Shown here piece after piece: positions 35,307 through 44,952 of a DNA stretch of 60,074 bases. Made by a program: the position numbers and the translations under genes. A model generated the notes under the pieces. The model had not been told where the DNA came from, ran no database searches, and saw only the letters and a list, made by a program, of their open reading frames with translations. Position 1 is the first letter of the stretch, and each line of letters opens with the position of its first letter. Source of the stretch: Verrucomicrobiota bacterium (GTDB lineage: Bacteria > Verrucomicrobiota > Verrucomicrobiia > Limisphaerales > JADLHS01); contig JABFSR010000205.1 of the NCBI GenBank assembly GCA_013140495.1, positions 1 through 60,074 on the forward strand. Reading direction: 5' to 3'.

Positions 35307-35717
35307 TCAATAACCCGATCCGCTGCCGGCCCCACCGGCCTTCTGGATCAACTCAATCTCGTATCCTTCCGGCGCATCAATGAAGGCGAATACTGAGCCG
35401 CTGGAAGTCGTCGTCGGGCCGTCCGAGAATTTCAATCCGTGCCTGGCCAGGTGTTTGGCGAACTCATTCAAGCTGTCAACCTCGAACGCGAGATGCGTGA
35501 GGTCCGCCTGCACCTGCACCGGGCCGCTGCCGGGGAAATAGGTGATCTCGATTGTCTCCTCGCTCTCCGGTGCTTTGAGGAAAACGAGCTCTGAACCGCG
35601 CGGGGATTTGTGCCGCCTGATTTCCGCCAGCCCAAGCACGTCCCGATAAAAAGCAACCGTGCGTTCGAGGTCGTTGACGCGATAGCGCGTATGCAAAAGT
35701 TTTTTGGCCAGACTCAT
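35307..35717 (-). CDS. Glyoxalase I-like VOC family protein
   Basis: The 136-residue product from ATG 35717 matches lactoylglutathione lyase-like proteins of the vicinal oxygen chelate fold: LLHTRYRVNDLERTVAFYRDVLGL, then ETIEITYFPG, LTHLAFEVDSLNEF and GYEIELIQKA. The four expected metal ligands (His near residue 8, Glu, His and Glu in these motifs) are present. It would detoxify methylglyoxal or handle a related substrate. An open frame extends upstream to 35858 but lacks protein-like features. It is the first gene of the folP-cdaA-cdaR-glmM run, divergent from the Bax inhibitor gene. Confidence 0.88.
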   Translation of the reverse strand: MSLAKKLLHTRYRVNDLERTVAFYRDVLGLAEIRRHKSPRGSELVFLKAPESEETIEITYFPGSGPVQVQADLTHLAFEVDSLNEFAKHLARHGLKFSDGPTTTSSGSVFAFIDAPEGYEIELIQKAGGAGSGSGY

Positions 35718-35864
35718 GATTGCAGCGTAATGCGTGGAGAGCTCCACACCAAGCGTCAAATCCAATTGTGGTTGTTCAGTGTTGTGATTGACGACAATAC
35801 CCGGCTTGGTAGTGTTGTCCTGTGAAAAGGGCGTTGCCATGTCGGCACGCCCAACCAACTGAAC

Positions 35865-36560
35865 ATGAATACAGAATCCTATCCACGGCCCATCGCAGTC
35901 GCCGAACTCGATGTCAATTCACGCGGGCGTTTCATCTCTCGCACCTATTCGCATCTGTTCTGTGCGATCACAGCCTTCACGCTGATTGAAATCTTCCTGT
36001 TCAAGACAGGCATGGCGGAAACCATTGCCCGGGCGTTGCTCGGCACCTCATGGCTGCTTGTCATGGGCGGGTTTGTGGTTGTGTCCTGGCTGGCCAGCCG
36101 CGTGGCGCACAGCGCTGAATCCAAGGTGGCGCAATACGCCGCGCTGGTGGGATTCGTCGTGGCGGAGGCGATCATCTTCGTGCCGTTGCTTTACGTCGCG
36201 GACAGGTTTGCGCCAGGCGCGATCAGCAGCGCGGCGATGGTCACGTTCATTGCGTTCGTGGGATTGTCCCTGGTGGCATTCTACACGCGGAAGGATTTTT
36301 CATTCCTGCGTGGCATCCTGTGCTGGGGCGGCATCATCGCACTGGTGGCGATTGTTTGTGGTGCCATTTTTGGTTTCAACCTCGGCCTGGGATTCTCCGT
36401 CATCATGGTAGCGCTGGCGGGCGGAGCGATTCTCTATGACACCTCGAACATTTTGCATCATTATCCTGAGGATCGTTACGTGGGTGCGGCGCTCGAATTG
36501 TTTGCATCCGTGGCGTTGATGCTCTGGTATGTGCTGCGGATTTTCATGTCCCGCCGCTAA
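35865..36560 (+). CDS. Bax inhibitor-1/YccA family membrane protein
   Basis: The 231-residue product has seven hydrophobic segments and the family pattern: FISRTYSHLFCAITAFTLIE at the first helix, EAIIFVPLLYV, FSFLRGILCWGGIIALVAIV and a C-terminal GGAILYDTSNILHHYPEDRYVGAALELFASV that contains the conserved aspartate of the calcium/pH gate. Bacterial members such as YetJ are pH-sensitive calcium leak channels. It is transcribed alone, with a strong terminator just downstream. Confidence 0.92.
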   Translation: MNTESYPRPIAVAELDVNSRGRFISRTYSHLFCAITAFTLIEIFLFKTGMAETIARALLGTSWLLVMGGFVVVSWLASRVAHSAESKVAQYAALVGFVVAEAIIFVPLLYVADRFAPGAISSAAMVTFIAFVGLSLVAFYTRKDFSFLRGILCWGGIIALVAIVCGAIFGFNLGLGFSVIMVALAGGAILYDTSNILHHYPEDRYVGAALELFASVALMLWYVLRIFMSRR

Positions 36561-36579
36561 GTTCGTTACTGAATTTCAC

Positions 36580-36616
36580 ACGGCCCGGCGGTTTTCGCCG
36601 GGCCGTTTTGTTTTGG
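36580..36616 (+). terminator. Rho-independent terminator of the Bax inhibitor gene
   Basis: A perfect ten-base stem (CGGCCCGGCG and CGCCGGGCCG) with a five-base loop GTTTT is followed by TTTTGTTTT. It starts 20 bases after the stop codon at 36560. The opposite side lacks a T-run, so it mainly serves the plus strand. Confidence 0.92.
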
Positions 36617-36675
36617 ACAATACTTTTCAACCTGCGTCGCGGCAGGTCTTTGGTTGGACTCAGTCACCGGCAGGT

Positions 36676-37929
36676 TCAATTCGCAGCCGCCACACTGCGG
36701 TCGCGGTTCGTTGGACGCAGGACGAACATCAACACTGCGGCGAGCAGCGCCGGGATTGCGCAATAGGCAAAGCTGGTCGCCAGAGGCACACCGCTGTCCT
36801 TGAGTTTGCCGAGCAACGGCGTGAGGTAGGCGCCGGAAGCGATCCCGAAGAAGTTCAACAAGCCGTAACCGGTGGCGCGGAAGCGCACCGGCGCAAGCTG
36901 GCAGAGAATGGGCATGTTGTTCGCGTCAAACATGCCGAATCCGAGGCCAAAAAGAATCGTGCCCGCGATGGTCAATGAAAAGGATGGCGCCATACCCACA
37001 ATCACGATTCCGGGCACGAGCATGAGCAATCCAATCGCGCTAAGGTAGGTGCGCCCGCGCACGGAGCGTTGTGACCAGCGATCCGCCAGCCAGCCGCCGA
37101 GAATCACTCCAAAGAAACCCGCGCCAGCGTGGGTGATGGTTGCCCAAAGGCCGGAGGGTGCCTGCGCCATTCCAAAACGGTCTTGCAGAAGCGTAGGTAG
37201 CCAGTTCTTAACCGCCCAACCAGAAAGACTGGGCAGGGAGAAGCACAGGATCAGAATGATGAAACCCCGCCAGTTCACACCGACTGCCGGTTCGGCGGTT
37301 GAAGCATCCGCGACTTTCTTCTTGGTGTTGCGATCCGTCTCGCGGAGGAAAATTATGAGCACCAAGGCGTAGGCAATACCAATACCGCCGCAACCTGCAA
37401 ACGCCGCGCGCCAGGAAACCTCCTGCGCCACCCAGCCACCGATGCCACCGAGCGATTGACCAAGGTAAACGCCGCTCAAATGGGCGCCCACGGCCAGCGA
37501 TCGTGTCGGGCCGGTATGATAATCGGCGATCAACGCGAGGGCCGCCGGCATGTAAAGCGCCTCGCTCACACCCATGATTGCGCGCAACGTGTAGAGTTGG
37601 TGAAAGTTCGCGGCCTGCCCCATCAACAGTGTAACCAACGACCACACGCCAAGGCTGGCAACGATCAGCCATTTGCGATTGAGGCGGTCGGCGATTGCGC
37701 CGCCCAGCGGGCTGCAGAACGCGTAAATCCACAAAAAAATTGCCATCAGCCGACCGAAGTTCTGGGCGCTTTGAAGTTCCACGATGTCCGCCTTGATGGA
37801 AAGCCCCATCGTGGAAAGCATCTGGCGGTCGAGGTAATTCAACACGGCAACTGGCCAGAGCAAAGCCACGACGGCCCAAGCGTAGCGGGAAGATGAGGTG
37901 ACGATCTGCAAATTCATAGGTTGCGGCAT
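36676..37929 (-). CDS. MFS transporter
   Basis: The 417-residue product has 12 predicted membrane helices and MFS landmarks: LNYLDRQMLSTMG in helix 1, GGAIADRLNRKWLI in the loop between helices 2 and 3 (motif A), RAIMGVSEALYMPAALALIADYH in helices 4-5, and GVILGGWLADRWSQRSVRGRTYL in the second-half loop. The helix 1 motif resembles the anion:cation symporter (ACS) group that imports organic or sugar acids, but the substrate is not identifiable. It is read alone, convergent with the Bax inhibitor gene. Confidence 0.9.
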   Translation of the reverse strand: MPQPMNLQIVTSSSRYAWAVVALLWPVAVLNYLDRQMLSTMGLSIKADIVELQSAQNFGRLMAIFLWIYAFCSPLGGAIADRLNRKWLIVASLGVWSLVTLLMGQAANFHQLYTLRAIMGVSEALYMPAALALIADYHTGPTRSLAVGAHLSGVYLGQSLGGIGGWVAQEVSWRAAFAGCGGIGIAYALVLIIFLRETDRNTKKKVADASTAEPAVGVNWRGFIILILCFSLPSLSGWAVKNWLPTLLQDRFGMAQAPSGLWATITHAGAGFFGVILGGWLADRWSQRSVRGRTYLSAIGLLMLVPGIVIVGMAPSFSLTIAGTILFGLGFGMFDANNMPILCQLAPVRFRATGYGLLNFFGIASGAYLTPLLGKLKDSGVPLATSFAYCAIPALLAAVLMFVLRPTNRDRSVAAAN

Positions 37930-38026
37930 TTTGAGACGATGAGGGGTTTCGTCACCAGCTTTTTCTCTGTTTCCGTCTTCGGGCCTGACTGAATCCGCTT
38001 GGTTTGGAAGCCGCCTTCATCCATGT

Positions 38027-40039
38027 TTGAATCGTCTGGACACTCTGACTTCATCCTCCGATTTGAAAAGCGACATTGCCGTCAACGCACCGCGCCGTTC
38101 CCGATATTCGCTGGTGATGTTTTATTTCTTTTCGCTGCTGTGCGTCTGGACGCTGTTGCGCGTGGTGTTGATGGTTCAATTTCACACGGCCCCGCTGACT
38201 CCCGGTGATTTCATTCGCGTGCTGTTTGGCGGACTCCATCGGGATTTGTTTGTGGCGCTGTTGTATGCGCTGCTGATGCTCGTCTGGTTTTTGTTCGTGC
38301 CTCAACGCTGGTTCGCGAGGCAATGGCATCGCGTTCTATTTTGGAGCATGTGCTTCCTGACAATCTTCATCCAGATTTTCATGCTCGCCGTTGAGTACGG
38401 GTTTTTTGAGGAATTCCGCTCACGCTTCAATACCGTGGCGGTGGATTACGTGCTGTATCCCAGCGAGGTCTTCGTCAACATCTGGGATTCATATCCGGTG
38501 GTGTGGATCACGGCGGCCTGTGCCGTGCTGACGGCAGCGTGGATGCGGATGGCCATGAGACGTCACCGCACGATGTGGGAAGTGGACGTGTCGGCGGGCA
38601 GGAGGCTGGCGTGGATTTTCGCTGCGGGGTTGGGTGCGGCGGCACTGGCAGCCACGATTAATTTCAAGGGCGCGAACGTCGGCACCGACCGCACGCTGAA
38701 CGAAGTCTCGAACAACGGCGCGATTTCATTCGGCTGCGCGGCAATGACGCATCACCTGGATTTTGCCCAGTTCTACAAAACCATTCCCATGGACGAGGCT
38801 TACGCACGCGTCCGGCGCATGTTGTCCGGCGGCAATGCGGAGTTCACCGAGGATGGACGAAGCATCCGCCGTCGCGTGACTGGTGATTCCTCACGCCCCA
38901 GATTGAACGTGGTGATGCTGCTTGAGGAAAGTCTTGGGTCGGAATTCTGGGGCTGCCTTGGTAGCACGAACGGGCTGACGCCCGAGATGGACCGGCTCGC
39001 GCTCACGCAGGGCTTGTTGTTCACGAATCTTTACGCTTCGGGCAACCGTACGGTGCGCGGCATGGAGGGAGTGTTGTCATCCTTCCCGCCCCTGCCGGGA
39101 GATTCCATCGTCAAGCGCGACCGCTCGGACAACGTGGAAACCATCGCGCGCGTTCTGAAACGCGACGGCTACAGCACGCTGTTTCTCTACGGCGGGCGCG
39201 GCGTATTTGACGGGCTGAAATCATTCACCACACGCAACGGCTATGACCGGTTCATCGAGCAGAAGGATTTTCTCAAGCCGGAGTTCACCACCATCTGGGG
39301 GGTGTGCGACGAGGAAATCTTCGCCCGCGCCATCACCGAGTTTCGCGAACTCAACCAGCAGGGGAAACCCTTTCTTGGAACGGTGCTGTCCGTTTCCAAT
39401 CACAAGCCTTACACCTATCCCAAGGGTCGTATTCGTGAAAACCCCGATGACCGGAAACGCAATCACGCCGTCAAGTACTCGGACTATGCTCTGGGAAAAT
39501 TCTTCGAGGCGGCGATGAAGGAGGATTTCTGGACGAACACCATATTCGCGGTTGTTGCCGATCACGGTGCGCGGGTGTACGGCAGCCAGAGCATTCCGAT
39601 TCATTCATACGAAATCCCGCTCGTGATCCTCGGCCCAGCCGTGGTGTCGGCACCCCAAAAGCGCGGCACGTTGGGCGGTTCCCTGGATGTGACGCCGACG
39701 TTGCTGGGATTGATGGGGAGGCCTTATGAAAGCCTGTTCTTCGGACGCGACCTGCTCAATTCCGATGAAAAAAACAGCCGCGCCGTTCTGAACCACAACC
39801 GCGACATCGGACAATTCGCAGGCGAACGACTCGCCGTGCTTGGCTTGAAACAAAACGTCGAACTATACGCCGGCAATCCGAAGGTGGCGGAAATCAAACC
39901 CGTGTCATCGCCCGGTTCGGAAGACGAGGAATTGGTGAAGGACACGATAGCGCTTTATCAGGTCGCAGATGATCTCTATGTGAACCGAAATTTCAGGGTT
40001 GATGCCCAACAGGAGGGCGGGAAGCAGAGTTCACGGTAG
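38027..40039 (+). CDS. LtaS-like membrane phosphotransferase (alkaline phosphatase superfamily)
   Basis: The 670-residue product has about five N-terminal membrane helices (residues about 28-225) and a periplasmic sulfatase-type domain. It has VVMLLEESLGSEF for metal binding, the catalytic threonine in GNRTVRGMEG at about residue 342, TLFLYGGRGVFDG, VLSVSNHKPYTYP and VVADHGARVYG near the C-terminal metal site. In Firmicutes such enzymes polymerise lipoteichoic acid; in Gram-negative bacteria relatives add phosphoglycerol or phosphoethanolamine to glycans. Start codon is uncertain: TTG 38027 keeps the first helix preceded by a basic tail, while ATG 38117 starts right at it. Confidence 0.87.
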   Translation: MNRLDTLTSSSDLKSDIAVNAPRRSRYSLVMFYFFSLLCVWTLLRVVLMVQFHTAPLTPGDFIRVLFGGLHRDLFVALLYALLMLVWFLFVPQRWFARQWHRVLFWSMCFLTIFIQIFMLAVEYGFFEEFRSRFNTVAVDYVLYPSEVFVNIWDSYPVVWITAACAVLTAAWMRMAMRRHRTMWEVDVSAGRRLAWIFAAGLGAAALAATINFKGANVGTDRTLNEVSNNGAISFGCAAMTHHLDFAQFYKTIPMDEAYARVRRMLSGGNAEFTEDGRSIRRRVTGDSSRPRLNVVMLLEESLGSEFWGCLGSTNGLTPEMDRLALTQGLLFTNLYASGNRTVRGMEGVLSSFPPLPGDSIVKRDRSDNVETIARVLKRDGYSTLFLYGGRGVFDGLKSFTTRNGYDRFIEQKDFLKPEFTTIWGVCDEEIFARAITEFRELNQQGKPFLGTVLSVSNHKPYTYPKGRIRENPDDRKRNHAVKYSDYALGKFFEAAMKEDFWTNTIFAVVADHGARVYGSQSIPIHSYEIPLVILGPAVVSAPQKRGTLGGSLDVTPTLLGLMGRPYESLFFGRDLLNSDEKNSRAVLNHNRDIGQFAGERLAVLGLKQNVELYAGNPKVAEIKPVSSPGSEDEELVKDTIALYQVADDLYVNRNFRVDAQQEGGKQSSR

Positions 40040-40095
40040 CAATTTCCATGCGGTGTCATTCGCCCTGCCGCCGCGCCTGTTTTGCGCCCGGTGAT

Positions 40096-40488
40096 TCAAC
40101 CATTGGTGACACGCTCGATTTCCTTCAGCAATTCGTCCACGGGCACCGGCTTGCGAAGAACAGGCACGTCCACCGTGGACAGGAATGTTTGAAACCTCGG
40201 CTCATCCGCGACACCCGTGACGAAGATGAATCGCCGCGCGAGCGCCGGCTGCGAACGTTCCACCGTGGCGTAGAAAAGATCACCTTCGAGTTGCGGCATC
40301 TGGAGATCGCACAGAATGGCGTCGAGCGGATGTGTGAGCGCAAACTTCAGCGCGGGCGTGGCATCGGTCATCATCGTGGCTTCGTAGCCGTGGAGCTTGA
40401 GAATCTCCTGGAAGAAGTGTGCAAGAGACACGTTGTCGTCCACGATCAGGACGTGTCGCTTGCGGGGCGTATCGGCGATGGTTTCCAT
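40096..40488 (-). CDS. Single-domain response regulator
   Basis: The 130-residue product is a stand-alone receiver domain: acidic pair in LIVDDN (Asp17, Asp18), phospho-acceptor Asp61 in CDLQMP, then FVTG and Lys113 in LRKPVP. No output domain and no histidine kinase are nearby. It follows clpX by about 100 bases on the same strand. It would pass on a phosphate signal by protein binding. An in-frame GTG upstream at 40524 adds twelve unlikely residues. Confidence 0.88.
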   Translation of the reverse strand: METIADTPRKRHVLIVDDNVSLAHFFQEILKLHGYEATMMTDATPALKFALTHPLDAILCDLQMPQLEGDLFYATVERSQPALARRFIFVTGVADEPRFQTFLSTVDVPVLRKPVPVDELLKEIERVTNG

Positions 40489-40589
40489 ACGTGCGACTGG
40501 CGGCACGCTACACCCGGCGAGCATTTTTAAGCAAGCGCGTGTTACAGGATAAAACCTCCAGCGGATGTGTTCAGAAGTCCGGGCAGGCG

Positions 40590-41894
40590 TCAGGCTGCGG
40601 CCTGATCCTGCCGTCGCCGTACGATGGGCTTGTTTTCACCGAGCACGACGGAACTGGTGATCTTGATGTCGAGGATGTCGTTGCTGTCCGGCACGTCGTA
40701 CATCACTTCGAGCATGATCTTTTCGATCAGCCCGCGCAGGGCACGAGCGCCAGTGCCTTTTTTGTGGGCCGCAACCGCCAGTTCGTGCAACGCATCCTGA
40801 GTGAACTCCAGCCCCACGCCTTCCATGGCAAGCAACTTGGCGTATTGCTTCGTGAGCGCGTTCTTCGGATCGGTGAGGATGGAAACCAGTTGCTCCTCGG
40901 AAAGTTCCGCAAGCGTGGTGACGACTGGCAGCCGTCCGACAAATTCGGGGATGAAGCCGTAATTGAGCAAATCCTCCGGCTCGGCGCGCGTCAGGATTTC
41001 ATCCCGCGCCACGGAGGCCGCGCGTTCAGATTCGCCCGCCGCGGCAAAGCCCATTGTGTGACGACCCATGCGGCGTTGGATGACCTTTTCCAAACCGACA
41101 AACGCACCGCCGCAGATGAACAGAATGTTTGTCGTGTCCACGCGGATGTATTCCTGCTGCGGATGTTTTCGTCCGCCCTGCGGAGGAACATTACAGGTTG
41201 TGCCTTCGAGAATTTTCAACAGCGCCTGTTGCACGCCTTCGCCCGAAACGTCGCGCGTGATGGACGGGCCTTCGCTCTTGCGCGTGATCTTGTCAATCTC
41301 GTCAATGTAAACGATGCCGCGTTGGGCGCGCTTCACGTCATAGTCGGCGCTCTGGAGCAGGCGAAGAATGATGTTCTCGACATCTTCGCCAACGTAGCCC
41401 GCTTCGGTAAGTGTGGTGGCGTCCGCGATTGCAAAAGGCACGTCCAGGATTTTTGCCAGCGTACGCGCAAGCAGCGTCTTGCCCGACCCCGTCGGACCAA
41501 TCATCAGGATGTTGCTCTTTTCGATCTCAACCTCGGAGTAGGGCGAAGCCTGTGCCGGTGGAGCAGGCTGTAACTTTTCTTCGCCATCGCCCACGACCGA
41601 CTCAGGCTTGATGCGTTTGTAGTGATTGTGAACAGCCACTGCCAGCGTTTTTTTGGCGTGTTCCTGGCCGATGCAATGCAGGTCAAGCTGACGTTTGATC
41701 TCCGCAGGTTTGGGGACGACGACCTTTGAAAAGCGCTTCTCAGACTGCAAGTGCGTCTCGCGATCAAGAACGTTTTTGCAAAGGATGATGCAGTTGTCGC
41801 AGATGTAAACGCCCGGCCCCGCCACGAGTTTTTTGACTTCGGAGTGCGACTTGCCGCAGAAGCTGCACATCGTCATGTTCGTTGGGCGGGCCAT
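40590..41894 (-). CDS. clpX: ATP-dependent Clp protease ATP-binding subunit ClpX
   Basis: The 434-residue unfoldase has the N-terminal zinc-binding domain (Cys10, Cys13, Cys32, Cys35), the Walker A motif GPTGSGKT at 133-140, Walker [12 protein letters not shown], sensor [11 protein letters not shown] and the C-terminal small domain ending in [13 protein letters not shown]. It unfolds tagged proteins and feeds them to ClpP. clpP lies 43 bases upstream in the same direction, the common clpP-clpX order. A short insert (about residues 100-121, Pro/Ala/Glu-rich) precedes the Walker A motif. Confidence 0.97.
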   Translation of the reverse strand: MARPTNMTMCSFCGKSHSEVKKLVAGPGVYICDNCIILCKNVLDRETHLQSEKRFSKVVVPKPAEIKRQLDLHCIGQEHAKKTLAVAVHNHYKRIKPESVVGDGEEKLQPAPPAQASPYSEVEIEKSNILMIGPTGSGKTLLARTLAKILDVPFAIADATTLTEAGYVGEDVENIILRLLQSADYDVKRAQRGIVYIDEIDKITRKSEGPSITRDVSGEGVQQALLKILEGTTCNVPPQGGRKHPQQEYIRVDTTNILFICGGAFVGLEKVIQRRMGRHTMGFAAAGESERAASVARDEILTRAEPEDLLNYGFIPEFVGRLPVVTTLAELSEEQLVSILTDPKNALTKQYAKLLAMEGVGLEFTQDALHELAVAAHKKGTGARALRGLIEKIMLEVMYDVPDSNDILDIKITSSVVLGENKPIVRRRQDQAAA

Positions 41895-41937
41895 TGTTCG
41901 TTAGTGTCTGCGGGGTGTCAGGTATCAGGCGTGGCAG

Positions 41938-42585
41938 CTAGGTGACGACGGAGGTTTTTTCCGGCAACGTGGTGATGTCCTTGCGCGATTGGACGACGTG
42001 ATCCACGAGGCCGTAGGCTTTCGCTTCCTCGGAGGACATGAAATTGTCACGGTCGCAATCCTTCTCCACCTGCTCGATGGGTTTGCCCGTGTGCTTGGCA
42101 AGAATGCCGTTCAACGTCTGCTTCAGCTTGAGCATGTGTTTGACGCGAATCTCGACGTCGCTGGCCTGGCCTTCTGCGCCACCCAGCACCTGGTGAATCA
42201 TGATGTTTGCATTCGGCAGGGCGTAGCGTTTGCCCTTCGTACCGGCTGCAAGCAGCACCGCGCCCATGCTGGCGGCCTGACCGATGCAGTAGGTGTTCAC
42301 GTCGCAGGTGAGATATTGCATCGTGTCGTAGATCGCAAGGCCCGCCGTGACGCTGCCGCCGGGCGAATTGATGTAAAGATGCACGTCCTTCTTCGGGTCG
42401 GACATCTGGCAGAACAGCAACTGCGCGATGATGATGTTGGCGACCATGTCATCCACGCCCGTGCCCAGGAAGATGATGCGATCAACCAGCAGCCGTGAAT
42501 AGATGTCCCAACTGCGCTCGCCGCGACCGGTTTGTTCAACCACCACGGGAACGAGGAAATTACTTGGACCAAAATCTTTGCTCAT
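41938..42585 (-). CDS. clpP: ATP-dependent Clp protease proteolytic subunit
   Basis: The 215-residue product is a full-length serine protease of the ClpP family. The catalytic Ser106 is in [14 protein letters not shown], His131 in [12 protein letters not shown], and the aspartate lies in the [23 protein letters not shown] segment. The N-terminus has [18 protein letters not shown], typical of the mature start. It forms the barrel that degrades substrates delivered by ClpX, encoded next. Confidence 0.97.
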   Translation of the reverse strand: MSKDFGPSNFLVPVVVEQTGRGERSWDIYSRLLVDRIIFLGTGVDDMVANIIIAQLLFCQMSDPKKDVHLYINSPGGSVTAGLAIYDTMQYLTCDVNTYCIGQAASMGAVLLAAGTKGKRYALPNANIMIHQVLGGAEGQASDVEIRVKHMLKLKQTLNGILAKHTGKPIEQVEKDCDRDNFMSSEEAKAYGLVDHVVQSRKDITTLPEKTSVVT

Positions 42586-42643
42586 TGCGGGCGAAAGCTA
42601 GCGGAGCATTCGGGAAGCGTCAAGCAATGGGAGATTGCCGTAG

Positions 42644-44254
42644 TCAGAGGAATTGGCTCCGGATGACTTCCACAGTCGCGCTTCGAAAAAAGCCAGCGAG
42701 CAGAATCGCAACGAAGTAAAACTCGGCGAGCACTGCGATAACAGGCCATGAACTCAAACGAACAGGTTTCTTTTCCATGATCCAAGCAAGCAACAAAATC
42801 AGTTGCCAGCAACCTGCCAGCAAAACGGCGAGCAGCAATCTTTGGATGTCAGGGTTGATTGTTGAGTGATTCTGGTGGAGTCCAAACCCCGACTCATTCG
42901 AGTCGGCCACACCCAGTGCTGAAAAAATTCGGAATATGAAGAACGAACCAGCCACCATCGCCATGATCGACAAAAACCAGAACGCGCGATGACATGGCCA
43001 TTCTCTGAAGTTCGGTCCCGGACTCTTGGATAGAACGTACGGCACTTCTGAAAGCACACCGACAAGAAGGAGTCCCATAATGAAGAGACTCAGACACCCG
43101 GAACCAGTAGCCACGAGCCAAGGTGGCATAATGGAAACCAACTGCTGATGGTGCAATTGACGTCGGAAATTGCGCGACTCGCCAGCGGCATCGTCCTGAC
43201 CCCAAAAACGCGCCGCTATTTGTGGTGCCGCTTGAGCCTTCAGAAATTCCCGAAATGTAGCCGTCCGAAACTCCCGATTTTCGTAATAGTATGACTCCGT
43301 TTCGTTGCCTGCTGTGAAGAAATGTTCCGGCACGGCTCTGCCTGTCCGTCCAGCCGCTGCGATGATAAACTCGTCGGACGCAGCAAAATTCCGGAAGTTG
43401 TTCCACAGATCAACGTGTTGATCCTGCCACTCCACCTTCCTGAGTTCGACGAGAAGACCAAGGAGTTTTCCAAACTTGTCATCCTCGCCAACTTTCACTG
43501 CCGCTGTCATGAGCCGGTTGAGATGTTTCTTGATGATGCCTTGGAGAGATGCGGCCCAAGTTTGAGGAGACTGCGCGTTGGCTTCCGACACAGCATCCAG
43601 TTTTGAAAGACTTGCCAGTTCGTATAGTTTCGCAAGTGTTGTGAAGGATTTCTCGGAGTCGGCGGACCACAGCGGGTGCGATGCGGAAGTCTCAAGAGCA
43701 GCCAGCGCCGCCGCGTCATCATGGATGGCGAAACACACGGCAGCCTCCGCAAGTGATAGCGCACCGTTCGTCGGATTTTCCCTTTGAGCGAGAGCGATCA
43801 CCTGCCTCGCTGTTGCGATTATGGCGTCGGCTGCGGCAACAGAAACAAACGCGTTCGTGGCTTCGGCGGCCTCGCGTTGGTGGACGGCGACCCATGAAAG
43901 GCGCGTTGCACCCCACGTCAGCAACGGATGGTTAGCCCATTTGTTTGCTGCCGGAAAATCCAATCTGAAATTGTCGCCGGTGGAGCAGGCGAGCGCGTAA
44001 TTCTCCGGCGACCGGCCTGAAAGATTCCGAAGTTCCTGTCGTCGTGCCGCGGTGAAATGAACATTCGGAACCGTTTCAATCATGCAACCCGGTGACTGAC
44101 CGGCTACAACCGTTTCCCCCTTTAATCCGAAGATCAACCTCACGCAAAGAACGTGCATTTCCCGACAAGCCGGAGACAGCAAACTGCTGATAAGCAGCGC
44201 GACAAGAACGAGCCAATGCCAACGCACGGCCCGGAGGTTGGCGAGCAGTTTCAT
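42644..44254 (-). CDS. Large membrane protein of unknown function
   Basis: The 536-residue product begins with one membrane segment (WLVLVALLISSLLSP), followed by a long, mostly helical soluble region (about residues 50-360) that is Ala-rich and TPR-like (AAEATNAFVSVAAADAIIATARQVI, SLAEAAVCFAIHDDAAALAALE), and ends with about four membrane helices between 370 and 530. I do not recognise the family. It precedes clpP by 58 bases on the same strand, but the clp genes likely have their own promoter. Confidence 0.78.
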   Translation of the reverse strand: MKLLANLRAVRWHWLVLVALLISSLLSPACREMHVLCVRLIFGLKGETVVAGQSPGCMIETVPNVHFTAARRQELRNLSGRSPENYALACSTGDNFRLDFPAANKWANHPLLTWGATRLSWVAVHQREAAEATNAFVSVAAADAIIATARQVIALAQRENPTNGALSLAEAAVCFAIHDDAAALAALETSASHPLWSADSEKSFTTLAKLYELASLSKLDAVSEANAQSPQTWAASLQGIIKKHLNRLMTAAVKVGEDDKFGKLLGLLVELRKVEWQDQHVDLWNNFRNFAASDEFIIAAAGRTGRAVPEHFFTAGNETESYYYENREFRTATFREFLKAQAAPQIAARFWGQDDAAGESRNFRRQLHHQQLVSIMPPWLVATGSGCLSLFIMGLLLVGVLSEVPYVLSKSPGPNFREWPCHRAFWFLSIMAMVAGSFFIFRIFSALGVADSNESGFGLHQNHSTINPDIQRLLLAVLLAGCWQLILLLAWIMEKKPVRLSSWPVIAVLAEFYFVAILLAGFFRSATVEVIRSQFL

Positions 44255-44359
44255 GGCGTGAAGCTATTCGTTCTGACATCGCGGGGCAATCGCGTTGTGA
44301 ACATCCCTTCCTTGTGTGATTACGCCCGGGTCGTCCTTGCATGTTTGATCGAAGCAGGG

Positions 44360-44374
44360 TTAATTAGTCATTAA
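44360..44374. promoter_or_regulatory. Inverted repeat TTAAT-TAGTC-ATTAA immediately before an antitoxin start
   Basis: Five-base arms separated by five bases end directly at the ATG of the antitoxin gene. Toxin-antitoxin operons are often controlled by such palindromes, bound by the antitoxin. The arms are short, so this is a weak call based on position. Confidence 0.3.
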
Positions 44375-44593
44375 ATGCAAGCCACACTGCCATTGGATAA
44401 AATGACCAGGGAGGAAAAACTCCGGGTGATGGAGGAATTGTGGGCGGATCTTAGCCGCGACGAATCTCAGGTGACATCGCCTGAGTGGCACGGTGAGGTT
44501 TTGCATGATCGCACTGAAGCCGTTAAATCCGGCACGGAGGTTTTTATGGATTGGAACGCCGCCAAGAAACAGCTTCGAGATCGCCGGAAATGA
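44375..44593 (+). CDS. Addiction-module antitoxin component
   Basis: The 72-residue product matches the small acidic 'addiction module component' proteins that accompany RelE/ParE toxins: KMTREEKLRVMEELWADLSRD at the start, TSPEWHGEVLHDRTEAVKSG in the middle and a basic end AKKQLRDRRK. It would bind and neutralise the toxin and probably repress the operon. Its stop overlaps the toxin start (ATGA). Confidence 0.88.
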   Translation: MQATLPLDKMTREEKLRVMEELWADLSRDESQVTSPEWHGEVLHDRTEAVKSGTEVFMDWNAAKKQLRDRRK

Positions 44594-44892
44594 AAATCGT
44601 CATCTTGCCGTCGGCGCGCGATGATCTTGCAGATGGCTTTGATTTCTACGAACGGCAACGCGAAGGATTGGGAGATTACTTTCAGGAATCGCTTTTCTCG
44701 GACATCGAGTCACTTCAACTATACGCTGGAATTCACCTCAAAGCTTTTGGCTTTCACCGGTTGCTTTCCAAACGATTCCCATACGCTGCCTACTACGACA
44801 TCGAAGAACAGACCATTCGAATCTGGGGTGTTCTCGATTGCCGACAAGACCCAAAGTCCATCCGCCGCCGGTTATTGAAGTTGCGCAAGTGA
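44590..44892 (+). CDS. RelE/ParE family toxin
   Basis: The 100-residue product from ATG 44590 has the RelE/ParE fold pattern: MKIVILPSARDDLADGFDFYERQ, then GDYFQESLFSDIESLQLYAG, FHRLLSKRFPYAAYYDIEEQTIRIWGVLDCRQDP and a basic C-terminus. The sequence HRLLSKRFPYAAYY plus R-x-W-x-V-L-D-C-R-x-DP is typical of ParE-like members. The longer open frame upstream to 44551 lies inside the antitoxin gene. It sits just upstream of dnaE. Confidence 0.9.
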   Translation: MKIVILPSARDDLADGFDFYERQREGLGDYFQESLFSDIESLQLYAGIHLKAFGFHRLLSKRFPYAAYYDIEEQTIRIWGVLDCRQDPKSIRRRLLKLRK

Positions 44893-44952
44893 ACAAGTTG
44901 TTGGGTCGCTGACTTGCGCTACCTCGCCGCGCGTGGGTAAAGTTTCCTCCCA